Positions 11,067 through 22,161 of a stretch of 64,000 nt of DNA are shown here, piece by piece. The stretch lies in contig NC_016460.1 in assembly GCF_000226115.1 (NCBI RefSeq), forward strand, positions 3,534,001-3,598,000, in the 5' to 3' direction. This DNA comes from Thermothielavioides terrestris NRRL 8126 (Eukaryota; Ascomycota; Sordariomycetes; Sordariales; Chaetomiaceae). Position 1 is the stretch's first letter. Every line of letters starts with the position of its first letter. Both the position numbers and the translations under genes were made by a program. A model generated the notes under the pieces. That model saw only the letters and a program-made list of their open reading frames with translations, was not told where the DNA came from and searched no databases.

Positions 11067-13246
11067 ATGTCGATGTATCCGGGCCATCGGGGCATGGGGA
11101 ACGTGCCCCCTGCCAACGGTGTTGTCGGCCGGCTGAATGAGCTCCTCGACCAGATCCGCGCCGAATTCGAATCGCACATCCGCCAGAGCGAGACGTATGA
11201 GCATCAAAGTAAGGCCTCCCGCACCCTCCTCCGTGCGCCGCTTGCTTGATGAGTGCGAAACTGGACCGAACCGATCCTGGTCTTAGCGCTGTGTGGCCGT
11301 GGCCCGATCTCGAAAGGGGGTGCTAACTGTTCTCCGATAGTCCAAGCTCAGGTGCAGGAGATGCATGCAATTCGGGAGAAGGTTTATCAGATGGAACAGA
11401 GCCAGCTCGGCCTCAAGCAAAAGTGAGTCGATGCCTCGCGAGGCCTCCCCTTGGCTACACCACCATTCTGACGCTGTCGCGATCAGGTATGAGGAGGAGT
11501 TGGCCATCCTGCGCCAGCAGCTGGAGAGCCGCGGAGGTCCTCCGGGCCCGATGAACCCGCCTCCTCAGCACGTTGGCCCGCCCCAGCCGCCGCCGCAGAT
11601 CGGTAACCCCGGGAATAATACCGTGATTGGCGCCATCCTCTCCGGCCACAACCAGGCCGGCCTGGCTCCGCCGCCTCACCCACAGCAGCAGGAGCAACAA
11701 CAGCCGCCGCACATGCCTCCTGCACCCCCCGGGCTGCAGGGTCCCCCGCCCCCGCCTCCGCCGCCGTCTCAGCAGCCTCCTTTCCAGCAGCAATACCCAC
11801 AGGGCCCTGCTCAGGGCGGCTTCCCTCCCCAGCCGCCTCAAAGCACCGCGTCTCCGGGGCCGGGCAGCAAGCGAGCCATTGGTAGACCCCCCGCGGCCGG
11901 CCCGGCTACCCCGCAAATCAACACGCCGGTCCCGTACACCGGGCCTGGCCAGTCTCCCCAGGTTCCCACTCATCCCACGCCGGACCATGCGCGGATGGCG
12001 CAGCATGCCCCTCCGCCGCCGCCTCCTCCCCATATTACCAACGTGCTGGTCGACCTCGATCCGGAGCGCTTGCCCAACCACATCAAGAAAGTTAGGGAAG
12101 ACTGGTGGGTCATCTTCAACCAATCTGTGCCCCGGGTGCTCGACGTGGATCTCCTGCACACCCTCCAGCACGAGAGCGTCGTTTGCTGCGTGAGGTTCAG
12201 CCACGATGGAAAGTATGTCGCGACGGGTTGCAACCGGTCGGCGCAGATCTACGATGTCGCCACGGGCGAGAAGATCTGCGTGCTCCAGGACGAAAGTATC
12301 GACTTGAACGGCGACCTGTACATCAGGAGCGTCTGTTTCAGCCCGGATGGAAAGTACCTCGCCACTGGCGCCGAGGACAAGCTGATCCGAGTGAGTTGGG
12401 CCCTGGTAGATGCGCATGTGCGACTGCAGACGGACATGCTAACCTTTGTCCAGGTCTGGGATATTCAAACGAGACAGATCCGCACCACCTTCGCCGGCCA
12501 CGATCAGGACATCTACTCTCTCGATTTTGCCCGCGATGGACGCACCATCGCCTCCGGCAGCGGCGACCGCACCGTCAGGATCTGGGATGTCGACTCGGGC
12601 ACTTGCCAGCTCACGCTCACCATAGAGGACGGCGTGACGACCGTGGCAATCTCCCCCGACACCAAGCTCGTTGCTGCTGGCTCGCTGGACAAGAGCGTCA
12701 GGGTTTGGGACATCAAACAAGGCTATCTCCTGGAGCGCTTGGAGGGCCCGGACGGCCACAAGGACAGCGTCTACAGCGTCGCCTTTTCGCCGAACGCGCG
12801 CGAGCTTGTCAGCGGCAGCTTGGACAAGACCATCAAGATGTGGGAGCTGAACACGTCGCGGCCGCTGCCCCACAACCAGCAGCCGCCGCTCAAGGGCGGG
12901 CGCTGCATCAAGACATTTGAGGGTCACCGGGTATGTCTGGCTCAGCGCCGCATCCACATCTCCCCCAAGTCCTGGCAATACTAACTAACGCTCGACGCAG
13001 GATTTCGTCCTCAGCGTCGCGCTCACGCCCGATTCCGAGTGGGTGCTTTCCGGCTCCAAGGACCGCGGCGTTCAGTTCTGGGACCCCAAGACGGGCCAGA
13101 CGCAGCTCATGCTGCAGGGCCACAAGAACTCGGTCATCTCCGTCGCGCCCAGCCCCGTGGCCACGCCGGCCGGCGGCTACTTTGCCACGGGCTCGGGCGA
13201 CATGAAGGCGCGCATCTGGTCTTACACTCGTCTCGACCGGCGATAG
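11067..13246 (+). CDS. rco-1: Transcriptional co-repressor RCO-1/TUP1
   Basis: WD40 co-repressor that works with an Ssn6/RCM-1 TPR partner to repress many genes, including glucose- and development-controlled ones. Exons 11067-11208, 11341-11422, 11487-12390, 12454-12930 and 13001-13246 give 616 aa. The N-terminus (residues about 15-95) is the Tup_N tetramerisation helix ([14 protein letters not shown], then [17 protein letters not shown]). It is followed by a Pro/Gln-rich linker of about 160 residues and then seven C-terminal WD40 blades with repeated '[15 protein letters not shown]' patterns. The match to the Neurospora and Aspergillus proteins is clear from the helix and the segment [16 protein letters not shown] region before blade 1. 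Intron 1 has a good TGCTAAC branch point. Nuclear location is inferred from the family. Confidence 0.95.
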
Positions 13247-14132
13247 GTGCAGCCGGTGAGGAGCGACGCCGTGTTCGATGTGCTCGGAGATCCTCGCAAC
13301 GATGCGGTCGCTTGGCTCCGTCGTTGGGCGCAGAACCGTAAACGAGAGATACAACGAGAGACGGAGACAAGTAAGGATGGGGGAAACTAAGCCTGGATCT
13401 GGAAGCCGACATCGCGGGGGTAGCAAGTAGGTTCGGGAAATTTTTGTCTCTTGAAAGAGCGGTCCCTCAATGTCGAACTCAACCGGGGAAAATTGAACCG
13501 GGTGGTTTGAACGATGTTGGGGAGGCGGCAAGGGGGCGGATTCCCTTCTGGATGTCGCGGCGTCAGGATTGGGCTTGGAGAAATATTCTTCCATTGATTG
13601 GATGGGTGGATGGATGGACGGGGATAACTTGTTGTCAGTTTTGTCCTGTCTCAATTTGTTGTCTCTTTTGCTATCATGTTGTCCTTTATGCTGTTTAGCT
13701 CCCGGATCCTCTCCCCCCTTGTATGGCTACGATACAGTGCCCTGCTACTCCTTGTAAGGCGGCTCTAATTTGAACGCTTTTAAAGTGTTGGCCGTTTTGG
13801 GGCTGGTGTGGGCTTGCCTGTATGTTTTGGGGAGAAGATGAGGCTTATGTACCAGAACATCGTGCCGTGGTAAATGGGCCCCTCAACCAACCCTCCGTCC
13901 CTCAGTGTCACCAACGACCATCCACCGGCACACGGCCTTATAAGCGAAACATGCTAACTAACCAGTGCGCCTACTCCGTTTTCATACCGGCCTAGTTTAC
14001 CTGTCGGTTGGTGCACCACGTCCATGGTCGAAGGTACTCACAGAATCAGCAACATGATATTATATATAATACGTAGGTATATAACAGACCGATCCGTGCT
14101 TGCATGGTATGTGATAATCAGCGCGATGCGCG
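13247..14132. other. Intergenic, convergent 3' regions of rco-1 and RMP1
   Basis: No supported gene. T-rich stretches after 13600 fit 3' UTR and polyadenylation sequence of rco-1. Confidence 0.5.
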
Positions 14133-15354
14133 CTACAGTCCGCTAAAGATATCGTCAAACTCGTCCCCCTTCCTCCGCTTCTTCGTCTTCTTCTTCTGGG
14201 GCTTGGGATTGCGCTTCTTGTCATCGTCCAGCCCGGCGAAAATGTCGTCGAATTCGTCCCCGCCTACTCCGTCTCCTTCTTTTTCTTCTCTTCCTTCACC
14301 TGTTCCTTCTCCTCTTCCTTCTCCTCCTAGCCGCCGTCCTTCCTCTGGCTCTGTCCTAGGTCGCTTGCTGCTCTTGGCAGTCTGTGGCGCCGCCGTTTGT
14401 GTTATTGTGCTGGGTTTTGCTGTTGCTTTTGCTTTTGTGTTTGGCAGTGGGCTTAGTAATGCGCCCGCCCTGGCGGTGTTGCTCTGTGTTGGTACAACAG
14501 TTGGAGGCGCTGGCGACGGTGGCGCTGGGGTAGTTGAGGTCGGGATTGGGGTTGATGATGTTCGCGCGCCTGCGGTGGTGGGAGTCGCGTCCCGCTCGGT
14601 GGAAAACATCACCTCCTCGCGCGAGACGGCCACGCCCATGTCGGTGTCGCGGCCCTTGTCGTCGGCTGCGGAGAAGATTGGCGCCTTGCTGCCAAGCTCG
14701 GGCTCGTCAGACTCGACAAGTGTGGTGGTGTCTTTGGGTGGTGGTGGAGCGAATGGCGCGACGGCCGTGTCCACCTGCGCGAGGATGCCGAGCAGCATCA
14801 GGCCGAGGTGGGCGAACTGGCGGTCGGCGGTGAGCTGGGTGAAAGCGCTGCGCGGGCGGCCGGGCGGGTTAGCCAACATCGTGTCCAACAACATGTTGCG
14901 AGAAACAGAAACAACACGGCAAAACCCACAGATAGGCCCCCGGCCCCAGCCGCCACCGCAAATACTCAGCTCGCTTCCTCACCACCTCATTCCCCTTCTC
15001 CCCATCCCCTCTCCCACCTCGCCTTGGCGGCTCGCCCGCTTTGCCCAGCACCCCCTTCAACAGCGAAACCCTCTCCCTCTCCCTCTCCCGCGCCCTCCTC
15101 CTCTCGTTAGCCCTCGCCAGGCGCTCCGCCTCTGCGACCCCGTCCTCCAGCTCCCGCAGCATCTTGCGCACGTGCCGCCGCAGCATGTCGGCCTGCGCCC
15201 ACCACTTGGACAGGCGGTGCTGGTTCTTGTTGCGGTGGTGGAAGCGCTCGAGCAGCTCGAGCGCGGGCGCGAGGGACGCGATGGCTGCGTTGAGCGCTGC
15301 GGGGTCGAGCGTCGGGGGCGTCTCATGGGCGCCGGGTTGGGGTGGGAGGGACAT
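14133..15354 (-). CDS. RMP1: RNase MRP protein subunit RMP1
   Basis: Fungal RNase MRP-specific subunit, acting in nucleolar pre-rRNA cleavage. Two exons (15354-14930 and 14847-14133; 82-bp intron) give 379 aa. The RMP1 core is visible as LELLERFHHRNKNQHRLSKWW, then MLRRHVRKML, and after the splice YLRWRLGPGAY-L-AFTQLTADRQFAHLGLMLLGILAQV. The second half is low complexity and basic/acidic, ending in two copies of a GDEFDDIF(A/S)GL motif, one at the extreme C-terminus. The start chosen is the ATG of MSLPPQPG. The frame stays open upstream to about 15447, so a longer N-terminus is possible. The core assignment is solid; the variable linker is unalignable. Confidence 0.85.
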
Positions 15355-16038
15355 CGTGTGAGTGAGTGAGTGATGGCTGACCGATGCGGTCGGGAGATGG
15401 TGAGTGAGTGAGAAGAGGAGGGATGGGTTGTGCTTGATAAGAGACAAAAAATTAAGAAGAAGTTGAGGAGCGATGCATAAGGACTATGGAGTTTGACATG
15501 AGTGAGAAAACTGCTGTTTTGGTCCTAAGGTTGAGGTGCCTCAAGGTCTGAAAGTTTGACATCGAAGTGTGAAAAGGATATGGCTGTTCATTCAGTGTGC
15601 TGTGTAAGTGTGAGTGCTGCCGTATTCCGTAACGGAGGAATTTCCGGGCACAACGGGTGAGCGGGTGAGCGTATCAGCGGGTTAGGGTTGAACACGGGAC
15701 ACCGCTCCAGGGTCTCTGTCCATGTAGGGAATATTCCGTACATGTTAACTGCTTGCTCGATAAAGGAGATATTGATACATTGAAGCGCATACCCTAGGAG
15801 TTGAGCCGTTGCGAAGATATATCTGACGGCCATAACCACCGCTTGCCTGCAGGAACCTATACATGCGTGGCATGCCAAACCGACGCTCACCGACTTCCTT
15901 TGTGACACCCGTCCATGACAAAACAATGTTTATGCTATTACCCTTTTGAGAGACCACCGCCGCAACAACCATGGCGAGAGAATACACTTCGTAAAAGACA
16001 CAAGCAACCACCGCCGCTCAGCCAAGCCACAGCCGACA
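15355..16038. other. Intergenic between RMP1 start and ANR2-like stop
   Basis: Promoter side of RMP1 plus the 3' end of the ANR2-like gene. No gene seen. A single TTAGGGTT telobox-like motif occurs near 15680-15690. Confidence 0.45.
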
Positions 16039-18318
16039 CTAACAAACCCTCACCCCGCAAATCTCCAAACCCTTCGTCTCGACATGCGCCCGGCGCGAGA
16101 AATACCTAGCCGACAGCTCCCTAACGAAGGCCGCGTCCGCCTGGCTCCAAACATCCAGCCCCATGGCCGCCAGCGCCTCGCTATCGACTCTCACCCAGCC
16201 CCTGCTCGTGCTCCCGCCCCCGGCCGGCCCGGCGGCGCCCAGCAACCGCGCCTGCTCTTCCGGATGCCCGCCACGGCGGCGGTGGTCCTCCGCCCCCTGG
16301 CCCAGCCCCGCCGGCCCGTCAAAGTCGGCGCCGGTGTCCACGTCCACGTCCAAGAGGTCGTCCTCGTCCGACGAGTCGACAATGTCCGCCAGCACGGACA
16401 ACAGCGAGGTCGTCAGACGGTGGAAGTACGCCACCACGGCAAGCTCGACGCGCGCCTGGGCTTCCTCTTCCTCCTCCTCCTGCTCCTGCCGTTCTTCCTG
16501 CTCCTCCTCGTCATCCCCACCGTGCTCACTGCCGTCGACGGCAGGCTCCCCACCACGCTCATCACCAGCACCATCATGCCCCGCAGCGGCACCAGCCAAC
16601 TCATCCACCGTCCCCGCACCACTCGTCCCACCCCTGGCGAAACTAGACGACCGCCTCCGGCGCTGCTGCGGCGCCCCCATAACGGGCGACTCCGCAGACA
16701 GCGGCGGGGCGAGGTCGGCAAGCAGGGCGGCGTCGCGGCTCTGCTCGTCGACCTCGTCGCCGTGGCGCTTCTCGCCGGCCGAGGCCCACCACATGAAGCC
16801 GTTGTAGGCGAGCGCCGCCCAGGTGGTGGGCTCGACGATCGCGTCCGTATCGTCGCCGCTCTCGGGGGCGATTGCTGCTGCTGCTGTGGATGATAGTGAG
16901 CCCACGGTAGGCGGGCGGTCTCCGGCGGCGGCGCCGGAGGCTGTCCCCGAGCGGGAGGAGCCGGCGGGTTTCCTGGAGAGGCGGATGGCTGGGGTTGTCG
17001 GGGCGGGAGAGTCGCTCGCTTCGGAGCGGGGGCTGCGCGGGTTGGGAGGTGGTGGGGGAGGGTGAGAGGGAGCGTGGGTGTGGTGTGATGCGGCGAGGCG
17101 CGCGAGGCCGAGGCGGAGGGAGCGGAAACGGCGCAGGTCGCGCTGCGTGGCCTTCACGGGCACGCCCTTGGGGCATTCGACCGTAGGCCAGACGCGCTGC
17201 TTCGCATTGGCGGAGTAAGGCGGCGGCATGGTGATGAGCATGTCCCAGAGGCCCTCCTTCATGGCGAGGATGCTGTCGGTCGTGCAGGCGACCCATCCCG
17301 AACCGGTGTCATCAATGCTGCCGGCCCCGTCGGGATTATCGCCTCGCGCGGGCCGCTTCAATGCGGCCTGGTGCTCGAGCAGATAGGATATGTCATGTAC
17401 GCCAATAGTGAAGAGTGGTCGGAGCCGCTGAACCGGGGCCGAGGGCTCTATTACGTCGCAAACAGACAGGGGTATATTGGACAGGACCGAGATATCATAC
17501 ACTAGGGATAGGTTAGTTGCGAATGATCAACATCAAGGTGCATGGCAGCACCTACCAAAGTTGCACACCTCATGCACGGGGGCATGGCAGGAAATCAAGA
17601 TACGCTTGCGCAGCAGCGCAGCGCGGTGGATAGGAAAGATCAATGGGCCGAACGTGTCCAGCAGCGATGTGAGGCTCCAAGCAGGGTGGAAAGGCGAGAG
17701 CCGGTGACCGGGCGGGACCAGCGCTGTGCCGTCCGAGGCGGAGCGATTCCTGGCATGTCCACGGCCGAGTCCCGGGCGGCTCGCCTTGATGCTGAGGACG
17801 GGCGACTCAAGCGGGGTGTCTTTCAGCGGCTGCAGCGCCGTCGTCTCGCGCACTCCGTGCTTGTCCCAGTAGTCCTCCAGCAGCTGCGTCTGCTTGCGGT
17901 CGGCGGCGAGTTGGGCGGCGATCTCCTTCAAGCCCTCGGCGTGGCGCCAGGCCCTCCCGAGGCGGCCGTAGCTGAGGGGCACCAGCACGCCGACGGCGAT
18001 CATGCGGGCGTGACGTGTCTCCTCCTCATCGGTCGGGGTGTTGACGAAGGCGCTGAGGCCGGCGTGGCCGCCATCGTGGACAAAGTAGATGAGGTCGTCG
18101 GGCACGGTGTGGAGGCCGGACGGCAGGCTCTTGTACTCGACGGTACCCTCCAGCTCAAGCCCCGGCGCGGCCCGCTTCCAGACAATGGTGTAGCCGGCCT
18201 TGACGTCGAAGTCGATCAGGAACAGGGCCGAGACGGGCGGCAGATCGGCGGGAACGACGGGCGAGGGCGGCGGCAGGCGGACCGAGAGGGGGGGCTGCCC
18301 GCGACGGGATGCGGCCAT
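16039..18318 (-). CDS. Anr2/LCHN-type (DENND11, DUF4484) DENN-family protein
   Basis: Two exons (18318-17556 and 17501-16039) give 741 aa. The N-terminal half has the longin/uDENN-like start (LPPVSALFLIDFDVKAGYTIVW), SGLHTVPDDLIYFVHD, ARMIAVGVLVPLSYGRLGRAW, and HPAWSLTSLLDTFGPLIFPIHRAALL..RILI. After the splice come VYDISVLSNIP...LRPLFTIGVHDI and CTTDSILAMKEGLWDMLITMPP. This pattern fits the LCHN/Anr2 family, related to AVL9 and to DENN Rab exchange factors. The C-terminal third contains acidic low-complexity sequence (Glu/Gln run) before a conserved-looking end (RYFSRRAHVETKGLEICGVRVC). Biochemical function is unproven in the family; a role in membrane traffic is inference. The start is the ATG before the conserved longin-like strand. 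Confidence 0.85.
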
Positions 18319-19972
18319 GGCGGCAGCTAGGGCGTGACCCAAAAAGCACAGCCACGTTCGGTTTTCGAGAGAGAGAGAGCGCGAATGATTAGGACAGCGA
18401 CAGCTAAGGTAGGGAGCGACTCGGGAGCGGCTAGGGGAATCGTGAGCGTTGTCGCGTCGGCGCAACCATGATCGTGGAGCCGCGCCGTCGGATTGGTGCA
18501 GCAAGAATTGAGATGCCTGCTGCGCGGCTGTTGGGGTTGTCGGGCGCACGCGAGCTGGCCGGCGCGGGACTCAGGTTCGTGTGGAAGAAGCTGCACTCCA
18601 ATGTCGCGTCGGCTCTTGGACGCGGGAGGATTGACTGGGACTCATGTGTGAAGGAAGGTGACGGTGTCCCACTTGCCTGTCAGTTCTGGTATCCCTTCTG
18701 GCCTGGCGTGGGTGAACTGCGGCAAATTGCTGGGGGCGGCCGCGCTCGCCATTACAGGTGCAGGGGCTGGAGTGGCATGATATCCGATGGCATTTACCTT
18801 ATAAATGCGGATTACCGGGTAAGGTTACCTCGGGAGTTAAGATTAACTCGTTCACACACCGCACACAGTATTCCGGACCTCTACTACTCAAGTGTAGCAG
18901 CATATGATGACTGCCTGTCTTCCGACGGTTACTGGGTTTACTGCTTCCGGAGTATCGTGTAATGCCTCGTCAACTTTAGGTCGGAGGCTGCTGCCTTCGC
19001 AGACCGTCTTGTTGAGAACGCACCTTGACTTGTATATTGCATCGTATCTATGGCACAATGGAAGCCCGGGCCGCCCACGTCATCCCACTTTGTTCGCCCA
19101 GCAAACCGGGTCGCCGGGTCTGTTAACCCGGCATTTTGAGAATGCTCCATATCCGCAGCGCTTGGCGACCATTCCAATGCTCTCAGAGAGTTGTTAAACC
19201 GTGGAAGAACACTCTGGAATACAACACGGCAAGATCGCCTCGGAGCCAGGGGATCTTTCAGGTTCGCCCGTAAACACCAGCTGAGGAAGATCCGTACAGG
19301 TTCCGTCTTCCAGAAGCGGCATCCCATGATGCCAAGTTGTTCAGCAGTGTCCTGTCGTCCGTCCTCGTTGCGCGGGAGGAGGCCCACAGGGTCCTCAACC
19401 TCGGAAGGAGCCTGGCGGGTCATTGGGGCGTTTGCCGACCAATCACGGCAGCCAGCGGGCCACCATGCCGCCCACCCCGCGTCAAGCCCGCCCGCATGCC
19501 CAGGGCGACCCTATCCCAACATTTTTCAGCAGCGGGAGTTTATGGCAGCGGGTCACCCGCACCATACCTCTGGAATACTTTCTCAGGCCGGTGACCCAGG
19601 AACATGACTGTCCCATTGCATCTTTGCTAACTCCCGTCATCACCCCATCACCGCCGGGAGAGGGAAAAAGGGGACCTGTCCCATCCATCGGCTGCCTGGG
19701 GGTGAAACGCGCAACTTGCTCCCCACCGCCCGCCGAGCCACGGGTCGTTGTCGAGCCGGGTCGACCGTTGCAAAACACACCCCGCTCGCAGCCACCGCCT
19801 GAGCGATCGCTTTAGAGAGTGCCACCGCTCGTCTCGTCCCATCCTCTCTGCGCCCGTGCCTGGCTGCAGCCATTTACGGACGGTGCTGCAGCCTGCGACG
19901 TCAACTCACGGCCTCCCCTCCCGAAATCTGCACCAGACTCCCGTCCTGCCAACCCGCGCTCTTTATTCAAAA
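18319..19972. promoter_or_regulatory. Divergent intergenic region between ANR2-like gene and acyltransferase
   Basis: 1.65 kb containing both promoters. A TATAAATG-like stretch lies near 18799. No credible gene was found; the open frames across 19190-19870 overlap on both strands and show no domain. Confidence 0.5.
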
Positions 19973-20942
19973 ATGGCGGCCTTTCTCTCGTACGTCGGTA
20001 ACGTTGTTGCCGGCTACATCGCCTTGACATTGTTCTTCTATCTCCTGTCGGTCGTGATCCCTAAAGCCGCTTTCGTGGCCCGCTCGCTCGCCGCCTACCT
20101 CTCGTTGATCGTCTGCTCGCTCTACGGCGTTGTCGCCTCGATCGTGCTCCGCCTCACCGGCTACCATCAGCTGTCGCAGTGGACCGTGGCCCGCAGCTTC
20201 AAGTACACAATGCGCCTCACAACCGGGGTGACCTTCGAGGTGCAAGACCCCCACGGCCACCTCGACAACATCCGCCCGGCTGTCTTCATCGGAAACCACC
20301 AGACTGAGCTTGACGTGCTGATGCTGGGCTGCATGTTCCCCAAGTACTGCAGCGTGACGGCCAAGTCGTCGCTGAAGAAGACCCCGTTCCTCGGCTGGTT
20401 CATGTCCCTCTCCGGCAGCATCTTCATCAACCGCTCCAACACCCACGACGCCCGCGAGGCCATGCGCGGCGCCGCCGACGAGATCCGCAATAAGCGCCAG
20501 AGCGTCTACATGTTCCCCGAGGGCACCCGCAGCTACGCCAAGGAACCCATGCTGCTGCCCTTCAAGAAGGGCGCCTTCCACCTCGCCGTCCAGGCCCAGG
20601 TGCCCATCGTGCCCGTCGTCGTTGCCAACTACAGCCACATTTTCTGGATCAAGGGGCTGGTGTTCAAGTCCGGCCGGATCCCCTGCAAGGGTGGGTGCTG
20701 CCCTGTTCCTTCTCCATTCGACTGTTGGCTAACTGCCCCCACCCGCAGTCCTCGACCCGATTCCCACGACCGGCCTTACCGCCGCCGATGTCGACGAGCT
20801 GACGAGGTCCACCCGCGAGCTGATGCTCAGGGAGCTCATCGACTTGACGAAGAAGGCGCCTGGGCGGCCTGCCACCCCCGGGAATGGCCAGTCAAACGGG
20901 GTCGCCAAAGCCATGAACGGCGAGACGAGGGACTCTTCCTAG
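19973..20942 (+). CDS. SLC1: 1-acyl-sn-glycerol-3-phosphate acyltransferase (LPAAT)
   Basis: Converts lysophosphatidic acid to phosphatidic acid in glycerolipid synthesis at ER and lipid-droplet membranes. Exons 19973-20690 and 20749-20942 give 303 aa, close to yeast Slc1. Two N-terminal membrane segments (about 10-30 and 38-60) precede the acyltransferase motif I NHQTELD (108-114, the catalytic H-X4-D). They are followed by SLKKTPFLGWF, the glycerol-binding GSIFINR block, FPEGTRS (181-187) and PIVPVVVANY. The C-terminal exon is a Ser/Thr/Gly-rich tail after VLDPIPTTGLTAADV. The ATG follows an upstream in-frame open stretch, but the chosen Met begins the family-typical N-terminus. Confidence 0.95.
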
Positions 20943-22161
20943 CTTCGCCGTCCTCGATGTGAGCGCCGCGCTCCCTGAATCACAGCTGTTGCTCGTCAAG
21001 GGCGGCGAGAGGAACTTGGCATCCGCCTATTGAGCACGAGCCGAAGCAGGAATGGCTCTTTGGGCAGAGTCGGAGCTGCATGAATCCGCTGCGGCCGCGA
21101 ACGAGACGCCTTGACACGGTTCGTCGGTGCCAAACCAGCATGGTTTCGAGAAAGAGATGCATTTTGATACCCCTGAAGATGGGACCAAGGCTGCAAGCTT
21201 TGGTCGGGTCAGACGGTGCGTTCCAACGGTGACTGGATTCAGTCCCGGCGCTATAGAGGATAGATAGAGAGGGGCCAATACAGGCGTTGCCGGGGGGTGT
21301 TGGTGTTGGCGGCGCGGCCGGTGTCATCACAGCCAATCCTACCGCGAGGGGGGGAGTTCGCCGTTCTTGGACACGTCCTGGGGGAGGGCAGCCTAAGTAT
21401 ATACCTATGTAAACACACAATTGACTTCCAACCTGGACTCTCGTCAGCATCGAAGCGTATGGGACTAGTTGGTGAGTTTATCTTGCGCCAAATCCGCAGC
21501 TTGTCAGTGTTTCGGCACAACCCCCTTCAACGCCAACACAACCACGCCATGAGCGAGGAGAGCCCCCCTGCGCCGTAAATCCGAAGTCAGATACGAATGG
21601 AGAATAAGCCTCAAATGCCTTCAGTAGGCAGACAAGGCGGGACCGGTTGGGGGTAAGACACCACCACTACCGAACTCGACGTCCGGCTGGCCCGCAGTGT
21701 GCAAGTCGGGCTGTTTGTGTGCGTGCTCTTAGCCCCTCTCAAGATCCTCTCTCGATCATACTCGTACTCGCTGATGTGTATGGTTTATGACGGTGGGGAA
21801 GAGATGAGACAAGAGAGGCGAGCACCGTCCTTCTGCCCGCCTTTCTTCTCCTTTGAACTGGTGAGGTATCTATCATAGATCCCTTGAACTAGTGAGATAT
21901 CTATCATAGAGAGCAATGCGCCTTGGCGTCAAAGCATGCATAAACACAACACGGTGATGGAGCCCTCCCTCTCAACAAGATACACAAAAGAGAACAAGGA
22001 TCTCGATGTCTGTCTATTGTATTTTTATATCTCATTTTACGCGCCGCTGCCTCACCCACCTCAACCAAACACATCTATCTATCCTCACCCAACCCCGGCC
22101 AAGCCCCAAACACACGCCGGCACCATCACTCACCCACCCCCATCAGAAAACAGCTAGCAAG
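20943..22161. other. Intergenic, convergent 3' regions; contains a 31-bp tandem repeat
   Basis: No gene supported. It holds the 3' ends of the acyltransferase and GARS-AIRS genes and a 31-bp direct repeat at 21853-21914. Confidence 0.5.
21853..21914. repeat. 31-bp tandem duplication with G-to-A differences
   Basis: Two adjacent copies beginning TTGAACTNGTGAG, at 21853-21883 and 21884-21914. The second differs by two G-to-A changes in the matching part, plus a few bases at its end. Confidence 0.8.
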
